Below the pieces are notes generated by a model. The model made no database searches. It saw nothing but the letters and a program-made list of their open reading frames with translations, and was not told where the DNA came from. Source: CAHJWH01 sp965198905 (GTDB taxonomy: Bacteria; Pseudomonadota; Alphaproteobacteria; Caulobacterales; Caulobacteraceae). From it: a stretch of DNA of 64,000 nucleotides. The DNA lies in contig OZ240678.1 of the NCBI GenBank assembly GCA_965198905.1, forward strand, positions 1,550,001 to 1,614,000, read 5' to 3'. Shown piece after piece: positions 7,959-16,147 of the stretch (position 1 is its first letter; each line of letters opens with the position of its first letter). The position numbers and the translations under genes were made by a program.

Positions 7959-8725
7959 ATCGTTGCGCCTCCATCCACCACGATCATCTGGCCGTTCACA
8001 TAGGAGCCCGCCGCCGAGCCCAGGAACACCGCCGCGCCCGCCAGCTCCCGCGGCTCGCCGATCCGGCGCATGGGGTTGGTTCGGTTCACCGCGGCCTCGG
8101 CCTGCGGGTTCTCCCACAACGCCTTGGCGAAGTCCGTGCGGATCAGCCCCGGCGCGATGCAGTTGACCCGGATGTTGTGCTGGCCGTTCTCCACCGCGTA
8201 GTTCCGGGCGAGCTGGAAGTCGGCCGCCTTGGAGACGTTGTAGGCGCCGATCGTCGTCGAGCCCCGCAGGCCCCCGATGGACGACACGATGATGATCGCG
8301 CCCTCCTTCCGCTCGCGCATCTGGGGCAGCACCATCTGGATCAGCCAGTGATTGGACACCACGTTGTTGTCGAGGATCTTGCGGAACTGCTCGTCGCTGA
8401 TCCCGTCCATGGAGCCATAATAGGGATTGCTGGCGGCGTTGCAGACCAGCACGTCGATGCGGCCGAGCCGGCGCGTCGTCTCCTGGACCAGCTGCTCCAG
8501 CGCCTCTTTGGAGGAGATGCTGGCGGCGATGGCCGTCGCGCGCTCCTGCCCGTGGCGGGCGTTGATCTCGTCAACCACCGCCTGGCAGGCGTCCTGCTTG
8601 CGCGAGGAGACCACCACCTGCGCGCCCTGGGCGGCGTATTCCTCGGCGATGGCGCGACCGATCCCCCTGGACGAGCCGGTAACGATGGCGACCTTTCCGG
8701 TCAGGTCGAACAGGGACGATGGCAT
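7955..8725 (-). CDS. SDR-family oxidoreductase (second)
   Basis: 256 residues from ATG 8725. Shows TGSSRGIG for cofactor binding, CNAASNPYYG (the NAxx variant common in the FabG/DHRS4-like group), Ser in VSSIGG, and YNVSKAAD as the catalytic YxxxK. The end SYVNGQMIVVDGG is standard for NAD(P)-dependent SDRs. Its relatives often sit with acyl-CoA dehydrogenase and ACAD10/11-type phosphotransferase genes, as here. Probably reduces or oxidises an acyl or steroid-like hydroxyl (inference). Confidence 0.88.
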   Translation of the reverse strand: MPSSLFDLTGKVAIVTGSSRGIGRAIAEEYAAQGAQVVVSSRKQDACQAVVDEINARHGQERATAIAASISSKEALEQLVQETTRRLGRIDVLVCNAASNPYYGSMDGISDEQFRKILDNNVVSNHWLIQMVLPQMRERKEGAIIIVSSIGGLRGSTTIGAYNVSKAADFQLARNYAVENGQHNIRVNCIAPGLIRTDFAKALWENPQAEAAVNRTNPMRRIGEPRELAGAAVFLGSAAGSYVNGQMIVVDGGATI

Positions 8726-8760
8726 GGCTTCTCCCGCGAATGAGTCATGAAGAGCGCTGG

Positions 8761-9831
8761 TCAGGCCGGCGCGCCGGCAAGCCGGGCGAAAGCCCAGGCC
8801 TGCTCCGCCAGCGCCGGCACGCGCGACCCCGCCTGCTCGGCCTGGGCGCTGGAGGCGCTGCCGTCCAGGAACCGCTTCTTGATCCCCTGGATGATGCCGA
8901 GCAGGCGGAACAGATTGTAGGCGAAATACCAGTTCAGGTCCGGCACCCCGTCGCGCCCGGTCAGCTCGCAATATAAGGCGATGGCCTGATCCAGGGTCGG
9001 GATGCCCGTCGCCTCGAAGTCGACGCCGAGCAGCGCGGCGGTGCGATCGCCGGCCGGCATGGCCCAGTTCATGGCCAGATAGGCGAAGTCGGCCAGGGGA
9101 TCGCCGAGCGTGGACAGCTCCCAGTCCAGCACCACCCGGACCGCCGGTCCTTCGGTTGCGAAGATGAGGTTGTCGATGCGGTAGTCGCCGTGGATGATCG
9201 CGCTTCGCGTCTGCTCCGGCACGGTGCGGCCTAGCCACGCGATCAGGGCCTCGACTCTGGGCAGGTCGTCAGTCTGGGCGGCGCGGTACTGGGTGGTCCA
9301 GCGCGAGACCTGGCGGGCGAAGTAGTTGCCGGGCCGGCCGTAGTCGCCGAGCCCTACCTCCGCGGGATCGATGGCCTGCAGCCGCGCCAAAGTGGAGATC
9401 ATGGACCGGTAGATCGCGCCGCGCTGCGCGGGCGTCTGCTCCGGAAGCTTGCCGTCCCAGAAGGTGCGGCCCTCGCTGAAACCCATGACGTAGAAGGCTG
9501 AGCCGATCACCTCGGCGTCCTGGCAGAGGGCGTAGGGCCGGGCCACGGGGAAACCCGTCGGGTGAAGGGCCGAAATCAGGCGGTATTCCCGATCCACCGC
9601 GTGGGCGGAGGGCAGGATGGGTCCGAACGGCTTGCGGCGCAGCACATAGGTCTCGCCCGCCGCCTCGACTCGATAGGTCGGGTTTGACTGGCCGCCGGGG
9701 AACTTTTCCAGGGCGATGGGCCCCGCGAAGCCTGCGACGTGAGCCTTCAACCAGGCTTCCAGACGCCGCAGGTCGAGCGCCTCCCCCTCCTGGATGGGAG
9801 GCTTGCCCTGTGTCGAGCCCGTGGTCGCCAT
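8761..9831 (-). CDS. ACAD10/11-type phosphotransferase (APH fold)
   Basis: 356 residues from ATG 9831; an upstream GTG-type extension to 9891 has no family similarity. Aminoglycoside-phosphotransferase kinase fold: FPGGQSNPTYRV (glycine-rich loop), YVLRRKP (ATP lysine), catalytic loop HGDYRIDNLIF and metal-binding DWELSTLGDP. This subgroup is fused to, or located near, acyl-CoA dehydrogenases and is thought to phosphorylate hydroxyacyl-CoA intermediates (as known for ACAD10/11). It leads the minus-strand operon and is divergent from the tandem TetR gene, its likely regulator. Confidence 0.85.
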   Translation of the reverse strand: MATTGSTQGKPPIQEGEALDLRRLEAWLKAHVAGFAGPIALEKFPGGQSNPTYRVEAAGETYVLRRKPFGPILPSAHAVDREYRLISALHPTGFPVARPYALCQDAEVIGSAFYVMGFSEGRTFWDGKLPEQTPAQRGAIYRSMISTLARLQAIDPAEVGLGDYGRPGNYFARQVSRWTTQYRAAQTDDLPRVEALIAWLGRTVPEQTRSAIIHGDYRIDNLIFATEGPAVRVVLDWELSTLGDPLADFAYLAMNWAMPAGDRTAALLGVDFEATGIPTLDQAIALYCELTGRDGVPDLNWYFAYNLFRLLGIIQGIKKRFLDGSASSAQAEQAGSRVPALAEQAWAFARLAGAPA

Positions 9832-9966
9832 GGCCGCCTCCGCCGTCAGAGGGCCCCGAGCGTACCCACCTTTCGGGCCGCTAGAAATCATGGGCGAGCT
9901 GGCGCTTCAAGCCTGATAAGCCAATGCGGCGAGACGATGGGGCCGCCATACCGGCTCTTGGATTGT

Positions 9967-10003
9967 CGATAGTGGCTTCGCTGGCCGCGATGAGGCACTA
10001 TCG
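9967..10003. promoter_or_regulatory. Inverted repeat, likely TetR operator
   Basis: CGATAGTG at 9967-9974 is matched by its exact inverse CACTATCG at 9996-10003, with 21 bases between them. The pair lies in the divergent region between the phosphotransferase operon and the tandem TetR gene. The second arm ends four bases before the regulator ATG. Widely spaced arms would suit a protein with two TetR modules. This is a sequence observation; binding is inferred. Confidence 0.45.
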
Positions 10004-10007
10004 CCCG

Positions 10008-11300
10008 ATGACATCGACGCCGACCCTGACGGATGCGCCTCCGCCTGGCGCCGAGCCGAGCCGTTTCGAGCGCAAGCGAGAGCTGATCCTGGACGCCGCC
10101 ACCGCTCTGATCAACGAGCGCGGCGTGAAGGGCATGACCTTCGTGGAGGTCGCACAGCAGGTGAAGCTGAACACCGCCAGCGTCACCTACTACTTCCGCC
10201 TGAAGGAACAGCTCGCCGCCGCGGTGTTCGAGCACACGCTTACCCGTCTGGAAGCCATGGTAGTCGACGCCGCCACGCGGCCCGATCCCCGCGCGCGAGT
10301 GGCCCGCTATCTGGAGCTGAACTTCGAGCTGCGCGCGCGCATCCGCCGGGGAGAGGAGCGGCCGATTGCGGTGCTGTCGGACATGCGGGCGCTGGACGAG
10401 CCGGTCCGCGCGCCGCTGACGCGCCACTATTCCGCGATCTTCCGGGGCGTGCGCGCCTTCTTTGGCGAGCCGAGGAGCGCGGCCCACAAGGCGCTGCAGA
10501 CCGCGCGCACTCAGGCGTTGATGGAGAACGTGTTCTGGCTGCCGGCTTGGCTGACCCGCTACTCCCTGGGCGACTACGATCGGGTGCAAAGGCGCATGTT
10601 CGAGGTGTTCGATCACGGCGTGGCGCTAAGCGGCGCCGCCTGGGCTCCGGGCGCGCTGGAGCTTGGCTCCGCGGAACCGGCGCTGGAGCCCGGGCGCGCC
10701 AACTTCCTGCGCGCCGCCACCCGCCTGATCAGCGAACGCGGCTATCGCGGCGCCTCGGTGGAGCGGATCGCGTTGGAGCTGAAGGTCACCAAGGGCAGCT
10801 TCTACCACCACATGGAGGCCAAGGACGACTTGGTGCTGGAATGCTTTGAGCGGAGCTACGAGCGCGTCTCCCAGGTCCAGCGCGCTGCGGACGCGGCGGG
10901 CGGCGGACAATGGGTGAGGCTGTGCTCGACGATCGCGGCCCTGCTCGACATCCAGTTTAAGGGCGACTGGCCGCTGCTGCGCACCACTGCGCTCCAGACC
11001 CTGCCGAGCGATGTCCGCCCGCAGGTGCTGGAACGCTCCAACCGCATGGCGCTGCGCTTCGCCGGGGCGCTTGCCGACGGCGTCACCGAAGGCTCGCTCC
11101 GCGCGGTGGACCCGATGATCGCGAGCCAGATGATCATGGCGACGCTGAACGCCGCCAACGAGCTGCACAACTGGGCTTCGACCTGGCCGCTCGCGCAGGC
11201 GGTGGCGCTCTACGGATCGACCCTGGCCTCCGGCCTGTTCGACGACCGCATCCTGGACGCCCCCTTCGTCCGCCCGCACGCCGGGGCCTCAAAGGCCTGA
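10008..11300 (+). CDS. Tandem (double) TetR-family regulator
   Basis: 430 residues from ATG 10008. It contains two complete TetR DNA-binding modules in one chain. The first begins RKRELILDAATALINERG (about residue 20) with recognition-helix region LNTASVTYYFRLKEQL. The second begins near residue 230 with LRAATRLISERGYRGASV and VTKGSFYHHMEAKDDL. Each is followed by its own helical ligand/dimer domain. Most TetR proteins are about 200 residues with one module, so this is a fusion or duplication. It is divergent from the phosphotransferase-SDR-SDR-kynU unit and followed by a MaoC gene. Confidence 0.9.
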   Translation: MTSTPTLTDAPPPGAEPSRFERKRELILDAATALINERGVKGMTFVEVAQQVKLNTASVTYYFRLKEQLAAAVFEHTLTRLEAMVVDAATRPDPRARVARYLELNFELRARIRRGEERPIAVLSDMRALDEPVRAPLTRHYSAIFRGVRAFFGEPRSAAHKALQTARTQALMENVFWLPAWLTRYSLGDYDRVQRRMFEVFDHGVALSGAAWAPGALELGSAEPALEPGRANFLRAATRLISERGYRGASVERIALELKVTKGSFYHHMEAKDDLVLECFERSYERVSQVQRAADAAGGGQWVRLCSTIAALLDIQFKGDWPLLRTTALQTLPSDVRPQVLERSNRMALRFAGALADGVTEGSLRAVDPMIASQMIMATLNAANELHNWASTWPLAQAVALYGSTLASGLFDDRILDAPFVRPHAGASKA

Positions 11301-11376
11301 GGCTGCGGTCAGGGCTCAACCCGGAGCGGATATTCCCTCTACCTTGCTGCAGACCGCGCTGAGGAGGCGCAAATCG

Positions 11377-11832
11377 TTGACCCCATCGCCCCTGGACACA
11401 TTGAAGGCCGAGATCGGTCGAACCTATCTCTCCCCGTGGTTACTCGTCGACCAGGAGATGATCGACTGCTTCGCCGATGCGACCGGGGACCACCAGTTCA
11501 TCCACATCGATCCGGAGGCGGCGGCGCAGACGCCCTTCGGCGGCACGATCGCCCACGGCTTCCTGCTCCTGTCGCTTCTTCCTAGGCTGGAGGCGAGCAT
11601 GGAAAGACCCAGGCTAGAGGGCGCACGTATGGGGGTGAACTACGGCTTCGATCGAGTGAGGTTCGTCAATCCGGTCCGGTCCGGCTCCCGCGTGCGCGCC
11701 AGCTCGACCCTGGTCTCGGTGGAGGAGAAGCGCCCGGGCCAACTGCAGCGGCTCGCCGACATCGTCCTGGAGATCGAAGGTGTGGAGAAGCCCGCCCTGA
11801 CCGCCACGTGGATCGGGCAGGTCTTCTTCTAG
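11377..11832 (+). CDS. MaoC-like (R)-specific enoyl-CoA hydratase
   Basis: 151 residues from TTG 11377. This start is chosen because a strong GAGGAGG ribosome site lies at 11361-11367, nine bases upstream. Hot-dog fold of the MaoC type: DQEMIDCFADATGDHQFIH carries the catalytic Asp/His pair of the hydratase-2 motif, followed by PFGGTIAHGFLLLSLLP. It should hydrate a trans-2-enoyl-CoA in a side branch of beta-oxidation. It follows the tandem TetR gene and sits in a block with SDR and acyl-CoA dehydrogenase genes. Confidence 0.9.
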   Translation: MTPSPLDTLKAEIGRTYLSPWLLVDQEMIDCFADATGDHQFIHIDPEAAAQTPFGGTIAHGFLLLSLLPRLEASMERPRLEGARMGVNYGFDRVRFVNPVRSGSRVRASSTLVSVEEKRPGQLQRLADIVLEIEGVEKPALTATWIGQVFF

Positions 11833-12046
11833 GCCCGATCCTGCAAGCCTGCTGGAAGCGCCTCCAGGGCGCTCGGGCTGCACGCACATGCTGGAGCTTG
11901 TCGAGCCCCCTCTGATGGCGGGTCCGAGTTGGGGCGAGGACAAGGCCGTCGAGTCCCGACACGCATCGGCCGTCAGGTATTGGCCTCAGCGTTTCGCTGA
12001 GCTCCAGGACGCGCTCAGGTCTTATGGCGCCGATCGCGATTGCGGA

Positions 12047-12701
12047 TCATTCATTCGTCTCACCCGACTCGCCGTTTGATGCGTCCGTCTTCTTCGATTC
12101 GGCTGAGTCTTCCTGTCTGAGGAAAATGCTCGCTACGATATAGAAGCCGATAGCGAAAAACTCGGCTTCCCAGGTTTGAAAGACGGAAAACCAGAAACCC
12201 GGTGAGGCAAAATATGCTGAGAATGTCTCGCTTTCTAGATGTGCTACAGCTTGACTTTCATTGTAGAATTTCCAGCCAGTCAAAGCAGGGTTGCAAAGAG
12301 CAAAACGAAAAGATGATAAACACAATAGACATCGAGTTCTTGTAGAGGTTGCTCAATTTGCGCATATGGCCGAAGTTATCAGCGGCCTTTTTCGCCTTCC
12401 TGTCGCCTGTCTTCGGCTCGTCCTCCGCCTTGCGGGAGTGGGCGGCGCCGCGTTGGCGCAGGACGGACGAAAAGCCGATCAAGACGGTCAGCTGCAGGAT
12501 CGCCGCCTGCCAATTGCTGAACACGCCATCCAGAAACGTACCGCTAGCCAAGAACCCCGGCCACGAGATCGGCGGCAGGTGCGCCTGTTTCAGCGTATCG
12601 TTATAGGCAAAAAAGCCGGTGGCGCCCTGCGCCAGAAGACAAACGAAGAACAAAGAAAACAGCGATATAGACAGGCCATTGTCAGCAAAGAACTTTTTCA
12701 C
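12047..12701 (-). pseudogene. DUF6766 membrane protein gene, frameshifted
   Basis: Two overlapping frames together give one DUF6766-like protein. The first part, from GTG 12701, begins VKKFFADNGLSISLF with a membrane span and a WQAAILQLTVLIGF segment. The second part, in another frame, continues NPALTGWKFYNESQ and ends WEAEFFAIGFYIVASIFLRQEDSAESK. The family has this two-fold repeat (FxNWQxxFL / SIFLRQxGSxESK). The switch of frame is needed near 12300-12320, around a T-rich stretch on the coding strand. The region is clearly richer in A+T than its surroundings, suggesting transfer. It could be a real mutation or a sequencing error. Function of the family is unknown. Confidence 0.7.
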
Positions 12702-12706
12702 CCTTG

Positions 12707-12717
12707 CCCCCCCCCCC
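12707..12717 (-). repeat. G11 homopolymer upstream of the DUF6766 start
   Basis: Eleven uninterrupted C on the plus strand (G on the coding strand) end five bases before the GTG of the DUF6766 gene, at the ribosome-binding position. Runs of this length are prone to slippage and could alter spacing or expression. Confidence 0.6.
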
Positions 12718-12939
12718 AGTTCTGAACCGCCCAGCTCGGCGCCCACCACGCCGCTCAAACGACTATATCGACGATGGCCTTCGCGGGGCTGCCCGGGCGA
12801 CCTGCGCCTGGGGGACACCGCCCGCTTCGTGGGTGCGGTCCTCTCCAAGGCGCAGGTGGCGACGATCCTGTCCGCTCAAGGTTTCAAGATCGTCTGAACG
12901 CCGGTGGGCTTGTCGTTTGGCGAGGCGGCGGCGAGAGCG

Positions 12940-14094
12940 TCAGGCCGCCATTCCGGCCTCGCGCAGCAGGGCCTTGGCGATGATAGTCTGCTGCACCTGG
13001 GATGTGCCCTCGTAGATACGCAGCAGACGCACGTCGCGGTAGAAGCGCTCCACCTTGTACTCGTTGATGTAGCCGGCGCCGCCGTGGATCTGCACCGCCC
13101 GGTCAGCCACCCGCCCCACCGCCTCGCTGGTGAAATACTTAGTGGCGGCCACGTCGGCGGAGACCTTCTCCCCGTCGTCATAGCGGCGCGCCACGTCGTT
13201 GACCATGCAGAGGCTCGCATAGGCGTCGGTGCGGCTGTCGGCGATCATGCCCTGGACCAGCTGGAACTGGCCGATGGGCTGTCCGAACTGGCGGCGTTCC
13301 ACAGCATAGGCCACCTGCTCCTGCACCAGCCGGTGAGCCATGCCAGCGGCGAGCGCGGAGAGGTGGATGCGGCCTCGGTCCAGCACCTTCATGGCGGTCT
13401 TGAAGCCCCGCCCCGGAACGGCGCCGATGATGTTCAGCGCCGGGACCACCACGTCGTCGAACACCACGTCGCAGGTGAGGGTGCCCTTCTGGCCCATCTT
13501 CTTGTCAGGCTTGCCGAAGCTGATGCCGGGCGTTTGTGCGTCCAGGATGAAGGCCGAGATGCCGCCCGAGCCTTTCACCTCCGGTTCGCTTCGGGCCATC
13601 ACGGTGAACATGCCCGCCCGGGGCGCATTGGTGATGTAGCGCTTGGCCCCGTTCAGCCGGTAGACATCGCCGTCCCGGGTCGCCGTGGTGATGATGGAGG
13701 CGGCGTCGGAACCCGCCCCCGGCTCGGTCAGCGCGAAAGACGCCATCTTCTCGCCCGAGGCCAGCTGGGGCAGCCATTCGGCCTTCTGCGCCTCGGTGCC
13801 GTCCATGACGATGCCCTGGCTGCCGATGCCGACGGTGGTGCCGATCACCGAGCGAAAGGCGAAGCTGGTGCGCCCCATCTCGAAGATGACCTGCGCCTCC
13901 TCGCTCATGTTCAGCCCCAGGCCGCCGTATTCTTCTGGGACCGACAGGCCGAACAGGCCCAGGTCGCGCATCTCCTGGATGATCTCGAGCGGCACGGCGT
14001 CCTCGCTCTCGACCCGGTCCTCGTTGGGGATCAGCCGCTCGTCCACGAAGCGCCGCACGGTCTCGCGCAGCAGGCTGAAGGTCTCGGTGTCCAT
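12940..14094 (-). CDS. Acyl-CoA dehydrogenase
   Basis: 384 residues, full-length FAD acyl-CoA dehydrogenase. The N-terminal PEEYGGLGL, the middle-domain ALTEPGAGSDAASI and the C-terminal LRIYEGTSQVQQ are present, with E362 as the catalytic base. IHGGAGYINEYKVERFYRDVR is the standard flavin/tetramer segment. It probably oxidises short- or branched-chain acyl-CoA; the exact substrate cannot be read from the sequence. Oriented away from ridA, it is separated from that gene by about 130 bases. Confidence 0.93.
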   Translation of the reverse strand: MDTETFSLLRETVRRFVDERLIPNEDRVESEDAVPLEIIQEMRDLGLFGLSVPEEYGGLGLNMSEEAQVIFEMGRTSFAFRSVIGTTVGIGSQGIVMDGTEAQKAEWLPQLASGEKMASFALTEPGAGSDAASIITTATRDGDVYRLNGAKRYITNAPRAGMFTVMARSEPEVKGSGGISAFILDAQTPGISFGKPDKKMGQKGTLTCDVVFDDVVVPALNIIGAVPGRGFKTAMKVLDRGRIHLSALAAGMAHRLVQEQVAYAVERRQFGQPIGQFQLVQGMIADSRTDAYASLCMVNDVARRYDDGEKVSADVAATKYFTSEAVGRVADRAVQIHGGAGYINEYKVERFYRDVRLLRIYEGTSQVQQTIIAKALLREAGMAA

Positions 14095-14221
14095 GGTCCT
14101 GCCGGCAGCTTTAATCGCGCGTTCCTACGCCCTCAGGCGCGCCAGTCGCAAGGATCGCAGGTTCCGCATTGAGACGCGGGCCGATAAGCGGCTATGAGCT
14201 GCCGTGAACGGAGCCCCCTGG

Positions 14222-14680
14222 ATGTCCCGCATCGAAGCAAGGCTGGCCGAACTCGGCGTCACGCTCCCTGCGCCCGTGGCGCCCATCGCCAACTACGTGC
14301 CCTTCGTCCTCTCCGGGAACCTGCTCCATATCTCCGGCCAGGTGTCGCTCGGGCCTGAAGGCGGTATCACCGGCGTGGTGGGGACCGAGATCGACCTCGC
14401 CGCCGCCCAGCATGCCGCACGGCTCTGCGGCGTCAACCTGATCGCCCAGGTGAGGGCCGCGTCCGGCGACCTCGACCGCGTGGCGCGCATCGTCAAGCTC
14501 GGCGGGTTCGTGCAGGCGGGACCGGACTTCTTCGACATTCCGCAGGTGATCAACGGATGCTCCGACCTGATGGTGGAGGTGTTCGGCGACGCCGGCCGCC
14601 ACGCGCGCTCCGCGGTCGGGGTCTACCGGTTGCCACGCAACTTTGCGGTGGAAGTCGATGCGGTGGTGGAGCTGGCTTGA
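14222..14680 (+). CDS. RidA (YjgF/YER057c) family protein
   Basis: 152 residues from ATG 14222, with GGAG at 14210-14213 as ribosome site. It belongs to the longer RidA subgroup, starting SRIEARLAELGVTLP, with VLSGNLLHISGQVSL and the conserved C-terminal arginine and glutamate region RSAVGVYRLPRNFAVEVDAVVEL. RidA proteins hydrolyse reactive enamine/imine intermediates from PLP enzymes; some members of this longer subgroup lack the activity. It is immediately upstream of the FemAB-like gene and probably co-transcribed. Confidence 0.88.
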   Translation: MSRIEARLAELGVTLPAPVAPIANYVPFVLSGNLLHISGQVSLGPEGGITGVVGTEIDLAAAQHAARLCGVNLIAQVRAASGDLDRVARIVKLGGFVQAGPDFFDIPQVINGCSDLMVEVFGDAGRHARSAVGVYRLPRNFAVEVDAVVELA

Positions 14681-14726
14681 GCGGCGCGCCCACCCCCAAC
14701 ATGGCTCAAGATCGGGCGACGCGACC

Positions 14727-15899
14727 TTGAGCGACGCGCCCAAGGCCGAGGTCGGGCTACACGCCAGCATCGCCGAAATCGGGCGCAACGCGTGGAACGG
14801 CTGCAACGCCGCCCCCGACTACGCCGCCAACCCGTTCACCAGCTTCGACTTTCTGCAGGCGCTGGAGGAGAGCGGCTCGGTCGCCGCGCGTACCGGCTGG
14901 CTGCCCCGCCACCTCAGCGTGCAGGACGAGTGCGGCCAGGTGGCCGGCGTCATGCCGCTCTACGTTAAGTCGCACAGCCAGGGCGAGTACGTCTTCGACC
15001 ACGCCTGGGCTCAGGCCTATATGCACGCGGGCGGCCGCTACTATCCCAAGCTGCAGTGTGCGGTGCCCTTCACCCCCGCCACCGGCCCGCGCCTGATCGT
15101 GCGCGCCGGGCCGCATCGCGAGGCGGTGCAGGACACCCTGCTGGCGGGCGCCAGGGCGGTGTGCGAGCAGACCGGGGCCTCCTCACTGCACATAACCTTC
15201 CCGCTGGAGGCTGAGTGGCGGCGCATGGGCGAGGAAGGCCTGCTGCTGCGCCAGGACCAGCAGTACCACTGGCTGAACGCAGGCTACGCCAGCTTCGACG
15301 ACTTCCTCACAGCCCTGTCCTCGGGCCGCCGCAAGACCATCCGGCGCGAGCGGCGCGACGCCCAGGCGGGGCTGGAGTTCGCCGCCCTTACGGGGGCGGA
15401 GCTGCGCGAAGAGCATTGGGACGCCTTCTACGCCTTCTACATGGACACCGGCGACCGCAAGTGGGGCCGGCCCTATCTGAACCGGCGCTTTTTCTCGCTT
15501 TTGGGCGAACGGATGGCTGACAAGGTGCTGCTGATCATGGCGGCGCGGGAGGGGCGCTGGATCGCCGGGGCCCTGAACATGATCGGCGGGGACACGCTCT
15601 ACGGGCGCAACTGGGGCGCGGTCGAGCACGTGCCCTTCCTGCATTTCGAGCTCTGCTACTACCAAGCCATCGAACAGGCGATCCTGCGCGGCCTGAAGCG
15701 GGTGGAGGCCGGCGCCCAGGGCCAGCACAAGATCGCCCGCGGCTATCTGCCGAGCCCGGTCTATTCCGCCCACTGGATCGCCGATCCAGCCTTGCGCGCC
15801 CCCGTGGCGCGCTATCTGGAGCAGGAGCGCGCGGAGGTGGAAAACGAGATGGCCTATCTGGAAGCCGAGTTCTCGCCCTTCCGCGAAGGAGCGGACTAG
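14727..15899 (+). CDS. FemAB/GNAT-fold protein (PF04339 type)
   Basis: 390 residues if TTG 14727 is the start; an ATG at 14643 inside ridA would add 28 residues without clear similarity. It belongs to the widespread family called peptidogalycan biosynthesis/recognition or GNAT N-acetyltransferase. Seen are NPFTSFDFLQALEESGSV, the GEYVFDHAWAQAYMHAGGRYYPKLQ block, GRRKTIRRERR, and the C-terminal VEAGAQGQHKIARGYLP. Predicted to transfer an acyl or aminoacyl group; the acceptor is unknown. Its TAG is directly followed by the GTG of the small membrane protein gene. Confidence 0.85.
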   Translation: MSDAPKAEVGLHASIAEIGRNAWNGCNAAPDYAANPFTSFDFLQALEESGSVAARTGWLPRHLSVQDECGQVAGVMPLYVKSHSQGEYVFDHAWAQAYMHAGGRYYPKLQCAVPFTPATGPRLIVRAGPHREAVQDTLLAGARAVCEQTGASSLHITFPLEAEWRRMGEEGLLLRQDQQYHWLNAGYASFDDFLTALSSGRRKTIRRERRDAQAGLEFAALTGAELREEHWDAFYAFYMDTGDRKWGRPYLNRRFFSLLGERMADKVLLIMAAREGRWIAGALNMIGGDTLYGRNWGAVEHVPFLHFELCYYQAIEQAILRGLKRVEAGAQGQHKIARGYLPSPVYSAHWIADPALRAPVARYLEQERAEVENEMAYLEAEFSPFREGAD

Positions 15900-16145
15900 G
15901 TGGCGGGACGAGACCCCGAGAAACCGCCGAAAGGCCCCTGGAGCGACCTGCCGCCGCCGGCGCCGGTCAAGCGCGAGGGCTGGCTGAAATGGCCTAAACG
16001 CGGCGACGGCCGCAAGGCGGCGCGCGAACCGCTGATCCGCAACTGGCGCGCGCTGTTGATCGTGCTGTTCCTGCTGCTCGTCGCTCCGCTGCTGGCGAGC
16101 TGGGTGAGCCACTTCATCCTCGGCCTGGTGAACCGGGGGAGCTAG
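15900..16145 (+). CDS. Small single-span membrane protein
   Basis: 81 residues from GTG 15900, directly abutting the previous stop. A proline-rich, basic N-terminal half (about 45 residues) precedes one hydrophobic helix ALLIVLFLLLVAPLLASWV and a short tail. No known domain recognised. Tight spacing suggests coupled translation with the FemAB-like gene, so it may be a membrane partner (inference). Confidence 0.65.
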   Translation: MAGRDPEKPPKGPWSDLPPPAPVKREGWLKWPKRGDGRKAAREPLIRNWRALLIVLFLLLVAPLLASWVSHFILGLVNRGS

Positions 16146-16147
16146 GG

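Noticed and set aside
11888..12079. 63-codon frame downstream of the MaoC gene
   Set aside because: No ribosome site or family; the 11833-12046 gap is better read as non-coding.
12760..12897. Short plus-strand frame ending LSKAQVATILSAQGFKIV
   Set aside because: The C-terminal 30 residues look protein-like and may be the tail of a lost gene, but there is no start, no recognised family and it overlaps the DUF6766 5' side.
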